A DNA stretch of 35,912 nucleotides from Paraburkholderia acidipaludis NBRC 101816 (GTDB lineage Bacteria; Pseudomonadota; Gammaproteobacteria; Burkholderiales; Burkholderiaceae). A program made the translations under genes and the position numbers. A model generated the notes under the pieces. The model was given only the letters and a program-made list of their open reading frames with translations, was not told the DNA's origin and made no database searches. Positions 23,835-31,155 of this stretch are shown here, piece after piece. How positions within the stretch are numbered: the stretch's first letter is position 1; every line of letters starts with the position of its first letter. Location of the stretch: NCBI RefSeq assembly GCF_000684975.1, contig NZ_BAXZ01000039.1:1-35912 (forward strand), given 5' to 3'.

Positions 23835-25340
23835 TCAGAAGTCGCTGTCGAGGCCGTCCTGCACCTGCTCGGCGGCGCGCAGCACGGCACGCGCCTTGTT
23901 TTCGGTCTCTTGCCATTCCGACTCGGGCACCGAATCCGCGACGATGCCGGCCGCGGCCTGCACATAAAGATTGCCGTTGTGGATGAGGCCGGTGCGGATC
24001 GTGATGGCGAGATCCATCTCGCCGTTGAACGACAGGTAGCCGACCGCGCCGCCGTAGAGGCCGCGCTTCACGGGCTCCAGTTCGTCGATCAACTCCATTG
24101 CGCGCACCTTCGGCGCGCCGGAAAGCGTGCCGGCGGGGAACGTCGCGCGCAGCACGTCGTAGTTGTTCATGCCGCGCTTGAGCTTGCCCTCGACCGAACT
24201 CACGATGTGCTGAACGTGCGAATACTTTTCGATGACCATCTTGTCGGTCACGGCCACCGAGCCGATTTCGGCGATGCGGCCCACGTCGTTGCGCGCGAGG
24301 TCGATCAGCATGACGTGCTCGGCGATTTCCTTCGGATCGTTGAGCAGTTCGGTGGCGAGCTCGGCATCGCGCTCGGGCGTGTTGCCGCGCGGCCGCGTGC
24401 CCGCGAGCGGGCGGATCGTCACGATGCGGTCCTCGCCGCGCTGCTCCTGGCGCACGAGAATCTCCGGCGAGGCGCCCACCACGTGGAATTCGCCGAAGTT
24501 GTAGTAGTACATGTACGGCGACGGGTTCAGCGAGCGCAGTGCGCGATAGAGCGAGAGCGGGTTGTCGCGATACGGCTTCGTGAGGCGCTGGCCCACCTGC
24601 ACCTGCATCAGCTCGCCCGCGGCGATGTATTCCTTCGCTTTCCGAACGGCCGCGAGGTAATCGTCCTTCTTGAACTCGCGGAAGATCTCGGTGCGCACGC
24701 TCGCGGAGGTGACGGGCGGCTGCACCGTCGTGCGCAGTCGCTGCTTCAGCTCGCGCAGGCGCTGCTTCGCTTTCGTATAGGCCTCGGGCGTCTGCGGATC
24801 GGCGTAGACGATCAGGTAGAGCTTTCCCGCCAGATTGTCGATGACCGCCACTTCCTCCGTCACCAGCAACTGGATGTCGGGCAGGCCGAGGTCGTCGGGC
24901 GGGGCGGTGTCGGCGAGCTTCTTCTCGATGAAGCGCACCGCGTCATAACCGAAGTAACCCGCGAGGCCGCCGCAGAAGCGCGGCAGGCCGGGGCGCTGCG
25001 CCACCTTGAAGCGCGCCTGGAACTGCGCGATGAATTCGAGCGGATCGCCTTCGTGCGTTTCGATCACCTGGCCGTCGCGGACGATTTCGCTCACGCCGCC
25101 TTTCGGCCCGCTGCGGGCGCGGATCAGCGTGCGGGCCGGCAGGCCGATGAACGAGTAGCGGCCGAAGCGCTCGCCGCCCACCACGGACTCCAGCAGAAAC
25201 GAGTTGGCGCCGCCGCGCTCGGGCTGCGCGAGCTTCAGGTACAGCGAGAGCGGCGTTTCGAGATCGGCGAGCGCTTCGGCGATCAGCGGGATGCGGTTGT
25301 AGCCCTCGTTGGCGAGGGACTGGAATTCGAGTTCGGTCAT
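23835..25340 (-). CDS. trpE: Anthranilate synthase component I
   Basis: 501 residues. It converts chorismate plus ammonia to anthranilate. The feedback-inhibition motif for tryptophan is intact: LLES at 49-52 followed by the Ser of RYSF. This favours TrpE over PabB. The chorismate-binding half has IRPLAGTRPRG, NDPKEIAEHVMLIDLARNDVG, TFPAGTLSGAPKVRAMELI and GAVGYL. The start is 25340 (MTELEFQSLANEG), since the 27 in-frame codons upstream are low-complexity and Arg-rich. Transcription probably passes through the leader at 25644-25783. Confidence 0.97.
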   Translation of the reverse strand: MTELEFQSLANEGYNRIPLIAEALADLETPLSLYLKLAQPERGGANSFLLESVVGGERFGRYSFIGLPARTLIRARSGPKGGVSEIVRDGQVIETHEGDPLEFIAQFQARFKVAQRPGLPRFCGGLAGYFGYDAVRFIEKKLADTAPPDDLGLPDIQLLVTEEVAVIDNLAGKLYLIVYADPQTPEAYTKAKQRLRELKQRLRTTVQPPVTSASVRTEIFREFKKDDYLAAVRKAKEYIAAGELMQVQVGQRLTKPYRDNPLSLYRALRSLNPSPYMYYYNFGEFHVVGASPEILVRQEQRGEDRIVTIRPLAGTRPRGNTPERDAELATELLNDPKEIAEHVMLIDLARNDVGRIAEIGSVAVTDKMVIEKYSHVQHIVSSVEGKLKRGMNNYDVLRATFPAGTLSGAPKVRAMELIDELEPVKRGLYGGAVGYLSFNGEMDLAITIRTGLIHNGNLYVQAAAGIVADSVPESEWQETENKARAVLRAAEQVQDGLDSDF

Positions 25341-25643
25341 GTTCCGATCCTGTTCGTGCGGGCCGGTCGCGGCTCGAAAAGGGCGCGGGCGGTGAGCGCG
25401 ATGACGGCTTGTTGGGTGCATGGTTGCGCCGGCGCTCGCTCGCGTTCCCGGCGCCCCCGGTGGAAGGGCGCCGATGTGCGGATGTTACCCGGCCGTTGGA
25501 CACGGCGATCCGTTCTTGCGTCGTGCGTCACGCCGGGTAAGGCGAAACGACACGCAGGACAACGGATGACCTCGGCCAGTCAGCCGACAGGTGAGTTACC
25601 GCAACAGTTTGGAAACGAGACACGCGCGTATGCGCAGCGACAT
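25341..25643 (-). other. Untranslated stretch between the trp attenuator and trpE
   Basis: About 300 bases with no convincing gene on either strand. It holds a 9-bp inverted repeat TTACCCGGC (25485-25493) and GCCGGGTAA (25532-25540), and a GC-rich hairpin GCGCCGG / CCGGCGC (25426-25432 with 25448-25454) about 85 bases before the trpE ATG. A long 5' leader of this kind could hold extra RNA structure. I could not identify a promoter in it. Confidence 0.5.
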
Positions 25644-25735
25644 AAAAAACGGGGCTGAAGGCAAGTTTTCACTCAACGTGAGCAAACCTCAGCAAACCTC
25701 GGGAGAGGTTAGCGCGACCAGCGACGCCAGGGCCA
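25644..25735 (-). promoter_or_regulatory. Candidate transcription attenuator of trpE
   Basis: Read leftward, the region has three Trp codons (25735-25718) and a hairpin GCuAACCUC-UCCC-GAGGUUuGC. The left arm of that hairpin contains the leader stop UAA. A second tandem copy of GAGGTTTGCT follows (copies at 25700-25691 and 25690-25681). A hairpin GCUGAGG / CCUUCAGC (25693-25687 with 25661-25654) and then CCCG and six U (25649-25644) come last. The two GAGGUUUGCU copies can compete for the same partners. This is the expected logic of ribosome-mediated attenuation: stalling at Trp codons would mask AACCUC and shift pairing. Inferred from sequence only. Confidence 0.6.
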
Positions 25736-25783
25736 AGCTCCCCGGTCGATGCTGCTCAGACTCCGTTTTTTATTCAGAAACAT
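25709..25783 (-). CDS. Candidate trp leader peptide
   Basis: 24 codons, ATG at 25783 to TAA at 25709, starting 15 bp past the gph stop. The peptide ends AWPWRRWSR, so three of its last nine residues are Trp (codons at 25735-25733, 25729-25727 and 25720-25718). It lies just upstream of trpE and its stop codon sits inside an attenuator-like hairpin. Trp-rich leader peptides of this kind sense charged tRNA(Trp). The weak point is the start: no Shine-Dalgarno sequence precedes the ATG (TCTCTTTTCCTC), so a different start or leaderless translation is possible. Confidence 0.6.
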   Translation of the reverse strand: MFLNKKRSLSSIDRGAWPWRRWSR

Positions 25784-25798
25784 GAGGAAAAGAGACTT

Positions 25799-26506
25799 TC
25801 AGGTCAGGTGATTGTGCGCTGCGATCGCCTTGGCGGCGTCGAGCAGCGTGGCCACTATACCATCCGATTCGATGTTTTGAACAGGTTGGCCGTGATTGTA
25901 GCCGTAAGGCACCGTAAGCGTGGCCATGCCGGCCGCGCGGCCGGCGAGTGCGTCGTTCTCCGAATCGCCGATCGCGACGGCCGACTGCGGCGCCACGCCG
26001 AGCTGGGCGCAGGCGGTCAGCATCGGCAGCGGATCGGGCTTCTTTTGCGGCGTGCTGTCGCCGCCCAGCACGACCTCGAAGTACTGCGCGAGACCATACT
26101 GCTGCAGCAACTCCACGGCGAAGCGGTGCGGCTTGTTCGTCACGCAGGCGAGCTTCACGCCGGCCTCGCGCAGCGCGGCAAGGCCTTCTGCAACTTCCGG
26201 GTAGAGGCGCGTGTGCTGGCCGTTGATCTTCGCGTACTCGTCCTGGTAGAGCGCGAGGGCTTCTTCGAAGCGGGACTGGGCGTCGTCGGCGGCGAAGCGC
26301 GGCGCGAGCACGCTCTTGATCAGATGCTCCGAGCCCTTGCCGACATAGCCCATCACCTCTTCGCGCGTGGTTTCCTCGGCGTCGAACTGGGCGAGCATGC
26401 CGTTCAGGCCGGCCGCGAAGTCGTCGGCGGTGTCGACCATCGTGCCGTCCAGATCGATCAGCGCCGCCTCGATGCGCGGCGCGGCGAAGGCGATCGGCGC
26501 GCTCAT
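25799..26506 (-). CDS. gph: Phosphoglycolate phosphatase (HAD superfamily)
   Basis: 235 residues. It dephosphorylates 2-phosphoglycolate, a product of DNA repair and oxygenase side reactions. Motif I AALIDLDGTMVDTADD has nucleophile Asp18 and acid Asp20. A helical cap follows (about 30-95), then motif II LACVTNKPHRF and motif III/IV KKPDPLPML...VAIGDSENDALAGRAAG. The start at 26506 overlaps the rpe stop by 4 bp (ATGA). The next gene leftward is the candidate trp leader then trpE, the rpe-gph-trpE order known in many proteobacteria. Confidence 0.95.
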   Translation of the reverse strand: MSAPIAFAAPRIEAALIDLDGTMVDTADDFAAGLNGMLAQFDAEETTREEVMGYVGKGSEHLIKSVLAPRFAADDAQSRFEEALALYQDEYAKINGQHTRLYPEVAEGLAALREAGVKLACVTNKPHRFAVELLQQYGLAQYFEVVLGGDSTPQKKPDPLPMLTACAQLGVAPQSAVAIGDSENDALAGRAAGMATLTVPYGYNHGQPVQNIESDGIVATLLDAAKAIAAHNHLT

Positions 26507-27192
26507 TGCTGCTGGCCGACCGCTGCGAGCTGCGCGCGCATCTGGTCGACCACGGCCTTGTAGTCGGGCTTGCCGAAGATCGCCGAGCCTGCCACGAACG
26601 TATCCGCGCCGGCGGCCGCGATTTCGGCGATGTTGTCGACCTTCACGCCGCCGTCGATCTCCAGATGAATCTCGCGGCCCGTGCGTTCGCGGTAGGCGTC
26701 GAGCTTCGCGCGCGCCTCGCGCAGCTTGTTGAGTGCCTCCGGAATGAACGACTGGCCGCCGAAGCCCGGATTCACCGACATGATCAGGACGAGATCGAGC
26801 TTGTCCATGACGTGATCGATGTAGTTGAGCGGCGTGGCCGGATTGAAGACGAGGCCGGCCTTGCAGCCGTGGTCGCGGATCAGCGAGAGCGTGCGGTCGA
26901 TGTGGTCCGAACCTTCCGGGTGGAAGCTGATCACGTTCGCGCCCGCCTTGGCGAAGTCGGGCACGATACGGTCCACCGGGCGCACCATCAGATGGACGTC
27001 GATGGGCACGTCGACGTGCGGACGGATCGCCTCGCACACGAGCGGGCCGATGGTCAGGTTCGGCACGTAATGGTTGTCCATCACGTCGAAGTGGATCCAG
27101 TCGGCGCCCGCCGCGACGACGTTGCGGACTTCTTCGCCAAGACGCGAGAAGTCGGCGGAGAGAATGCTGGGGGCGATGCGGAATTGCGTCAT
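26503..27192 (-). CDS. rpe: Ribulose-phosphate 3-epimerase
   Basis: 229 residues, the usual length. It interconverts ribulose-5-phosphate and xylulose-5-phosphate. The TIM-barrel motifs are RIAPSILSADFSRLGEE, WIHFDVMDNHYVPNLTIGP (metal His and catalytic Asp), DVHLMV, LVLIMSVNPGFGGQSFI and LEIDGGVK. The start is 27192 (MTQFRIAPS); 56 more codons are open upstream but have no family similarity. First gene of the leftward run that continues through gph and trp. Confidence 0.97.
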   Translation of the reverse strand: MTQFRIAPSILSADFSRLGEEVRNVVAAGADWIHFDVMDNHYVPNLTIGPLVCEAIRPHVDVPIDVHLMVRPVDRIVPDFAKAGANVISFHPEGSDHIDRTLSLIRDHGCKAGLVFNPATPLNYIDHVMDKLDLVLIMSVNPGFGGQSFIPEALNKLREARAKLDAYRERTGREIHLEIDGGVKVDNIAEIAAAGADTFVAGSAIFGKPDYKAVVDQMRAQLAAVGQQQ

Positions 27193-27473
27193 GGCGAAGT
27201 CGGGTGAAGATAGACGGAAAAACGCCATTTTACCGCCGCTGGCCGGGTGGCCTGCGGCGCCGGGCAGGGTCGGGCCGGCAGACGCCGGCGGCATGCCGGA
27301 CCGGGGCCTTCCAGGGCGATGCTTCCATGCGTGCCGGGTTGCGGGCACCCGCTGCATCAAGCAGAATGCGAAACCATATGCCCGACAGGGGGAGACGCCT
27401 GCGCCGCCTTGGTGCGCGGGGTTTGCGGGGCTTCGCGGCGTTTGCCGTGCCCGCCTTATCGACCGGAACCAGG

Positions 27474-27848
27474 ATGAGCCAGTACGAATTCAGCGTGACG
27501 TCGCAGGTGCGCTACCTGCCCGAAGAATCGGACCCGGAGCGTCGGCAGTACGCATTCGCCTACACGCTGACCATTCGTAATACCGGACAGGTGAGCGCAC
27601 AACTGATCGCCCGCCACTGGGTCATCACCGACAGCGAGAGTCATGTGCAGGAAGTGAAGGGGCTGGGTGTGGTCGGTCACCAGCCGTTGCTCAAGCCGGG
27701 CGAGCAGTTCGAATACACGAGCTGGGCCGTGATCGCGACGCCCGTGGGCACCATGCGCGGAGAGTACTTCTGCGTGACGGAGGACGCCGAGCGCTTCGAG
27801 GCGCCCGTGCCGGAATTCGTTTTGCGCATGCCGCGCACACTGCATTGA
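27474..27848 (+). CDS. apaG: Co2+/Mg2+ efflux-associated protein ApaG
   Basis: 124 residues, a single immunoglobulin-like ApaG domain. RYAFAYTLTIRNTG-like strands, ARHWVITDSESHVQEVKGLGVVGHQPLLKPGEQFEYTS and GTMRGEYFCV are the family's most conserved parts, including the GxGxxG-like loop GLGVVG. Despite the historic name its role is not settled. The start at 27474 follows CCAGG; longer frames upstream are not family-like. It is divergent from rpe with a 281-bp gap in which I see no gene. The small gene at 27873 converges on it. Confidence 0.95.
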   Translation: MSQYEFSVTSQVRYLPEESDPERRQYAFAYTLTIRNTGQVSAQLIARHWVITDSESHVQEVKGLGVVGHQPLLKPGEQFEYTSWAVIATPVGTMRGEYFCVTEDAERFEAPVPEFVLRMPRTLH

Positions 27849-27872
27849 ACCGCGGCGCGCATTGGCAGTCTG

Positions 27873-28013
27873 CTACTCCTGACGCCGGTCGTGCGGGTCA
27901 CGCTTCTTCCTGCCCGACGCGGTCCACACAACGATGAAAATCAACAGGAATAGCGCGAGCAACGCTTCCAGCCCAAACATGAGCATCGGGTATTCGTCGA
28001 ACAGATCAGACAT
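27873..28013 (-). CDS. Small single-pass membrane protein (46 residues)
   Basis: ATG at 28013 to TAG at 27873. MSDLFDEYPMLMFGLEALL is followed by one hydrophobic helix (about residues 12-31, ALLALFLLIFIVVWT) and a charged basic tail (GRKKRDPHDRRQE). The acidic start, helix and positive tail suggest an inner-membrane protein with the tail inside. It lies between apaG and mltA on the opposite strand. The reading frame's membrane-protein composition supports it being real. No family is recognised. Its ATG shares the palindrome CATG (28011-28014) with an upstream in-frame ATG of mltA. Confidence 0.65.
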   Translation of the reverse strand: MSDLFDEYPMLMFGLEALLALFLLIFIVVWTASGRKKRDPHDRRQE

Positions 28014-28071
28014 GGCGGCATCCATCGAGAACAAGCATTGTAGGCGCGATTCGGGGTACGTTTCCGGGCTG

Positions 28072-29214
28072 ATGCCCGGATTCGGGAGTGGGCAAGGTTT
28101 GCGTGCCGGCCGCGTGGCGGGCTGGCTCTGTGCGGCTGCGTTTGCTGCGCTGCTTGCCGCGTGCGGCGGCCCGAGCTATGTGCGGACATCGCCGCCCACC
28201 GGGACGCCTTGGGTGCCCGGCCAGATTGCGGCGGCCCGCCTTACGCCGGTTTCCTGGCAGCAGGTCCCGGGCTGGCAGGACGATTCGCTGATCGGCGTGA
28301 CGGCGGCGCTGCGCGCGAACTGCTCGCGCCTCGCGCGCGATCCGCGCTGGCAGCGCGCCTGCGCGGCCGCCGAGCAGCTCGATGACCTGGACGCGTCCGC
28401 TGCCCGCGCGTTCTTCGAAACCTATTTCACGCCCTACCAGTTCGCCAACAGCGACGGCACGCTAGACGGTCTCGTGACCGGCTACTACGAGCCGCTGCTG
28501 CACGGTTCGCGCACACGGCACGGGATCTATCAGACGGCGCTCTATCACTGGCCGTCGGGCTATCGCGCCGGCACCCCGCTGCCGCCGCGCGCGCAGCTCG
28601 AACGCTCGGGTGCGCTCGACGGCAACGAACTGGTATGGGTGGACGATCCGATCGAAGCGTTTTTTCTGCAGGTGCAGGGCTCGGGCCGCATCACGATGGA
28701 AGACGGCAGCGTGATGCGGGTGGGCTTTGGCGGGACCAACAATCAGCCGTACCGGTCGATCGGCAAATGGCTGCTTGATCGTGGCGAGTTGACGCCGGCG
28801 CAGGCGACGATGCAAGGCATCAAGGCCTGGGCGCGGGAGAATCCGTCTCGCGTGGATGCGCTGCTCGACACGAATCCGCGCTTCGTCTTTTTCCGCGAGA
28901 TGCCGGGTTCGGAGGAGGCGCAGCAGGGCGGCGCCGACGGTCCGATCGGCGCACTCGGGGTACCGCTTACGCCGGAGCGCTCGATTGCGGTGGATCCGTC
29001 GTCGATTCCGCTCGGCACACCGGTCTTTCTTCAGACCACGCGGCCGCTCACGAATACGCCGCTCAACCGTCTCGTGTTCGCCCAGGACACCGGGACGGCG
29101 ATCAAGGGCGGCGTGCGTGCCGATTACTTCTGGGGACTCGGCGACGACGCAGGCGATCTTGCCGGCAAGATGAAGCAGGGCGGCCGGATGTGGCTGCTGT
29201 TCCCGAATTCATAA
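28072..29214 (+). CDS. mltA: Membrane-bound lytic murein transglycosylase A
   Basis: 380 residues from the start chosen. This outer-membrane lipoprotein cleaves peptidoglycan glycan strands, leaving 1,6-anhydro ends. A hydrophobic signal ends in a lipobox (FAALLAACGGPS), with lipidated Cys at about residue 31. The MltA domain shows GLVTGYYEPLLHGSR, FFLQVQGSGRI and GGTNNQPYRSIG. The C-terminal 3D domain has VFAQDTGTAIKGGVRADYFWG, with the catalytic Asp among its three. Start choice is uncertain: ATG 28072 or GTG 28114 both give a sensible signal peptide, while the frame is open back to 27934. Confidence 0.93.
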   Translation: MPGFGSGQGLRAGRVAGWLCAAAFAALLAACGGPSYVRTSPPTGTPWVPGQIAAARLTPVSWQQVPGWQDDSLIGVTAALRANCSRLARDPRWQRACAAAEQLDDLDASAARAFFETYFTPYQFANSDGTLDGLVTGYYEPLLHGSRTRHGIYQTALYHWPSGYRAGTPLPPRAQLERSGALDGNELVWVDDPIEAFFLQVQGSGRITMEDGSVMRVGFGGTNNQPYRSIGKWLLDRGELTPAQATMQGIKAWARENPSRVDALLDTNPRFVFFREMPGSEEAQQGGADGPIGALGVPLTPERSIAVDPSSIPLGTPVFLQTTRPLTNTPLNRLVFAQDTGTAIKGGVRADYFWGLGDDAGDLAGKMKQGGRMWLLFPNS

Positions 29215-29239
29215 GATTGGCGGGTGCTTCGATGCATGT

Positions 29240-29267
29240 GAAAAAGCCGGCGGTTGCCGGCTTTTTC
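29240..29267. terminator. Bidirectional terminator between mltA and paaK
   Basis: A 12-bp perfect stem GAAAAAGCCGGC / GCCGGCTTTTTC (29240-29251 with 29256-29267) has a GGTT loop. A-run and T-run arms make it usable by both convergent genes. Confidence 0.9.
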
Positions 29268-29328
29268 GTTTGGTGCGCGCTTTGTCACGGTTTTGCCATG
29301 GGGAGAGCATCCGGGCGGTGGCGGGGCA

Positions 29329-30627
29329 TTACTTCGGACGTTTGTCGATCACGCGCTTCGCTTTGCCCACCGACCGCTCGATGCCGTTCACCTCGAGCAC
29401 GTTCACGCTGGCGGTCACGCCGATCAGCGCCTTGATTTCGTAGGCCAACGCGTCGCGCGCTTTTTCGAGCGCGGCGCCGTCGGGGGCGCTTTCCGGGCAC
29501 GGCTCGACGTTCAGCGTCATCACGTCGAGCGGCCCTTCCTTCGTGAGCACGATCTGGTAGTGCGGCGCGAGCGCGTGCTGCTTGAGCAGCAGCTCCTCGA
29601 TTTGCGTCGGGAACACATTTACGCCGCGGATGATGAGCATGTCGTCCGAACGCCCCGTGATCTTTTCCATGCGGCGCATGGTGCGTGCGGTACCGGGCAA
29701 GAGGCGCGTGAGATCGCGCGTGCGGTAGCGGATGATCGGCAGCGCCTCTTTCGTGAGCGACGTGAACACCAGTTCGCCGAACTCGCCGTCGGGGAGCACT
29801 TCGCCCGTTTCCGGATCGATGATCTCGGGATAGAAATGATCTTCCCAGATCGTGGGGCCGTCCTTGGTTTCGGCGCACTCCGAGGCGACGCCCGGCCCCA
29901 TGACTTCGGAAAGCCCGTAGATGTCGACCGCGGTGATGCCCATGCGATGCTCGATGGCGGTGCGCATGTCGTTGGTCCACGGCTCGGCGCCGAAAATGCC
30001 GATGCGCAGCGAGCAGCTGGCCGGGTCGATGCCCTGGCGCTCCATTTCGTCGGCGATCGCGAGCATGTAGCTCGGCGTGACCATGATGATGTCAGGACGG
30101 AAATCCTGGATCAGCTGAACCTGCTTTTCGGTTTGACCGCCGCCGAACGGGATCACGGTGAGACCCGCGCGCTCGGCGCCGTAGTGCGCGCCGAGACCGC
30201 CCGTGAAGAGCCCGTAGCCGTAGCTCACGTGGACCTTGTCGCCGCGCCGCGCCCCGGAAGCGCGCACCGAACGCGCGACGAGATTCGCCCAGGTGTCGAT
30301 ATCGCGCGCCGTGTAGCCGACCACGGTCGGCTTGCCGGTGGTGCCGGACGAAGCGTGAATGCGCGAGATCTGCTCTTGCGGCACGGCGAACATCCCGAAC
30401 GGATAGTTGTCGCGCAGGTCCTTCTTGGTCGTGAACGGAAAGCGCGCGAGGTCGGAGAGCGACTGCACCTGAGACGGGTGCACGCCCGCTTCGTCGAATT
30501 TGCGGCGGTAGACCGGCGAATTCTCGTAAGCGTGATTGAGCGACCATTTCAGCCGTTCGAGTTGAAGGGCCGCAAGTTCGTCGCGGCTTGCCGTTTCGAT
30601 CGGCTCGAGCGGCAGCGTGGTAGTCAT
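29329..30627 (-). CDS. paaK: Phenylacetate-CoA ligase
   Basis: 432 residues. It activates phenylacetate to phenylacetyl-CoA with ATP, the entry step of the aerobic CoA-dependent pathway. It is an adenylate-forming enzyme with the P-loop IHASSGTTGKPTVVGYTARD, then GAEPWTNDMR, DIYGLSEVMGPGVASEC, YRTRDLTRLLPG and RMEKITGRSDDMLIIRGVNVFPTQIE (hinge region). The C-terminal catalytic Lys lies near SVGKAKRVIDKR. It is the last gene of the leftward paa set, 65 bp after paaI. Confidence 0.97.
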   Translation of the reverse strand: MTTTLPLEPIETASRDELAALQLERLKWSLNHAYENSPVYRRKFDEAGVHPSQVQSLSDLARFPFTTKKDLRDNYPFGMFAVPQEQISRIHASSGTTGKPTVVGYTARDIDTWANLVARSVRASGARRGDKVHVSYGYGLFTGGLGAHYGAERAGLTVIPFGGGQTEKQVQLIQDFRPDIIMVTPSYMLAIADEMERQGIDPASCSLRIGIFGAEPWTNDMRTAIEHRMGITAVDIYGLSEVMGPGVASECAETKDGPTIWEDHFYPEIIDPETGEVLPDGEFGELVFTSLTKEALPIIRYRTRDLTRLLPGTARTMRRMEKITGRSDDMLIIRGVNVFPTQIEELLLKQHALAPHYQIVLTKEGPLDVMTLNVEPCPESAPDGAALEKARDALAYEIKALIGVTASVNVLEVNGIERSVGKAKRVIDKRPK

Positions 30628-30692
30628 CCGTGTCTCCTAAACCTTGGGTGTGTTGCGTGAGGGCGTGAGGAATCGAGCGGGGAGGACGCCGT

Positions 30693-31154
30693 TCACTCCG
30701 CGACCGGAATGACGCTGCCTCGAATCTGCGCGGACTTGCCCCTGAAAAGGGCGACGGTTTCGCCCGCGCCGTTTGTCACGCGGATGTCGTAGATGCCGTT
30801 GCGTCCCGAGAGAACCTGTTCGACAGCTTCGGCCGTGAGCACATCGTCAGGCTGGACCGGGCGCAGGAACTCGATCGAGCAGCCGGCCGCGACGGTGTTC
30901 ACGTTATACGAATTGCAGGCGAACGCGAAAGTCGAGTCGGCCAGCGTGAAGATCAGGCCGCCGTGGCAGATCTGGTGGCCGTTCAGAAACTCGGGCCGCA
31001 CGGCCATGGAGAGGCGCGCGTAGCCTGCGCGCACTTCGAGCAGCGTCATGCCTAGCGCGCGGCTGCAAGCGTCGGCGTCGTACATGGCTTGCGCCGTGGC
31101 GCGCGCGAGTTCGTCGGGAGACATGGCGGCGGGCGTTGAAGTTTGCGTGGACAT
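30693..31154 (-). CDS. paaI: Hydroxyphenylacetyl-CoA thioesterase PaaI
   Basis: 153 residues, a hot-dog-fold thioesterase. In the phenylacetate pathway PaaI is thought to rescue CoA from dead-end ring-hydroxylated phenylacetyl-CoA. NGHQICHGGLIFTLADSTFAFACNS holds the catalytic Asp of the family (LADS) and the HGG loop; CSIEFLRPVQPDD follows. The first approximately 12 residues (STQTSTPAAM) are variable, and an internal Met at 11 is an alternative start. One base separates it from paaG, so they are almost certainly co-transcribed. Confidence 0.94.
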   Translation of the reverse strand: MSTQTSTPAAMSPDELARATAQAMYDADACSRALGMTLLEVRAGYARLSMAVRPEFLNGHQICHGGLIFTLADSTFAFACNSYNVNTVAAGCSIEFLRPVQPDDVLTAEAVEQVLSGRNGIYDIRVTNGAGETVALFRGKSAQIRGSVIPVAE

Positions 31155-31155
31155 A

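Noticed and set aside
21936..25658. 1240-codon open frame on the plus strand across trpC, trpD, trpG and trpE
   Set aside because: It is antisense to four intact, motif-bearing trp genes. The translated product is Arg/His/Ala/Asp-rich with no domain, as expected from the complementary strand of GC-rich codons.
25591..25785. 64-codon plus-strand frame opposite the trp leader
   Set aside because: No ribosome-binding site, no hydrophobic or domain features, and its ends coincide with the leader structure on the other strand.
27193..27473. Possible gene or N-terminal extensions of rpe and apaG in their 281-bp gap
   Set aside because: Open frames exist on both strands but are Arg/Pro/Gly-rich, lack Shine-Dalgarno sites and extend beyond the family start points. 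I see only an unannotated promoter region.
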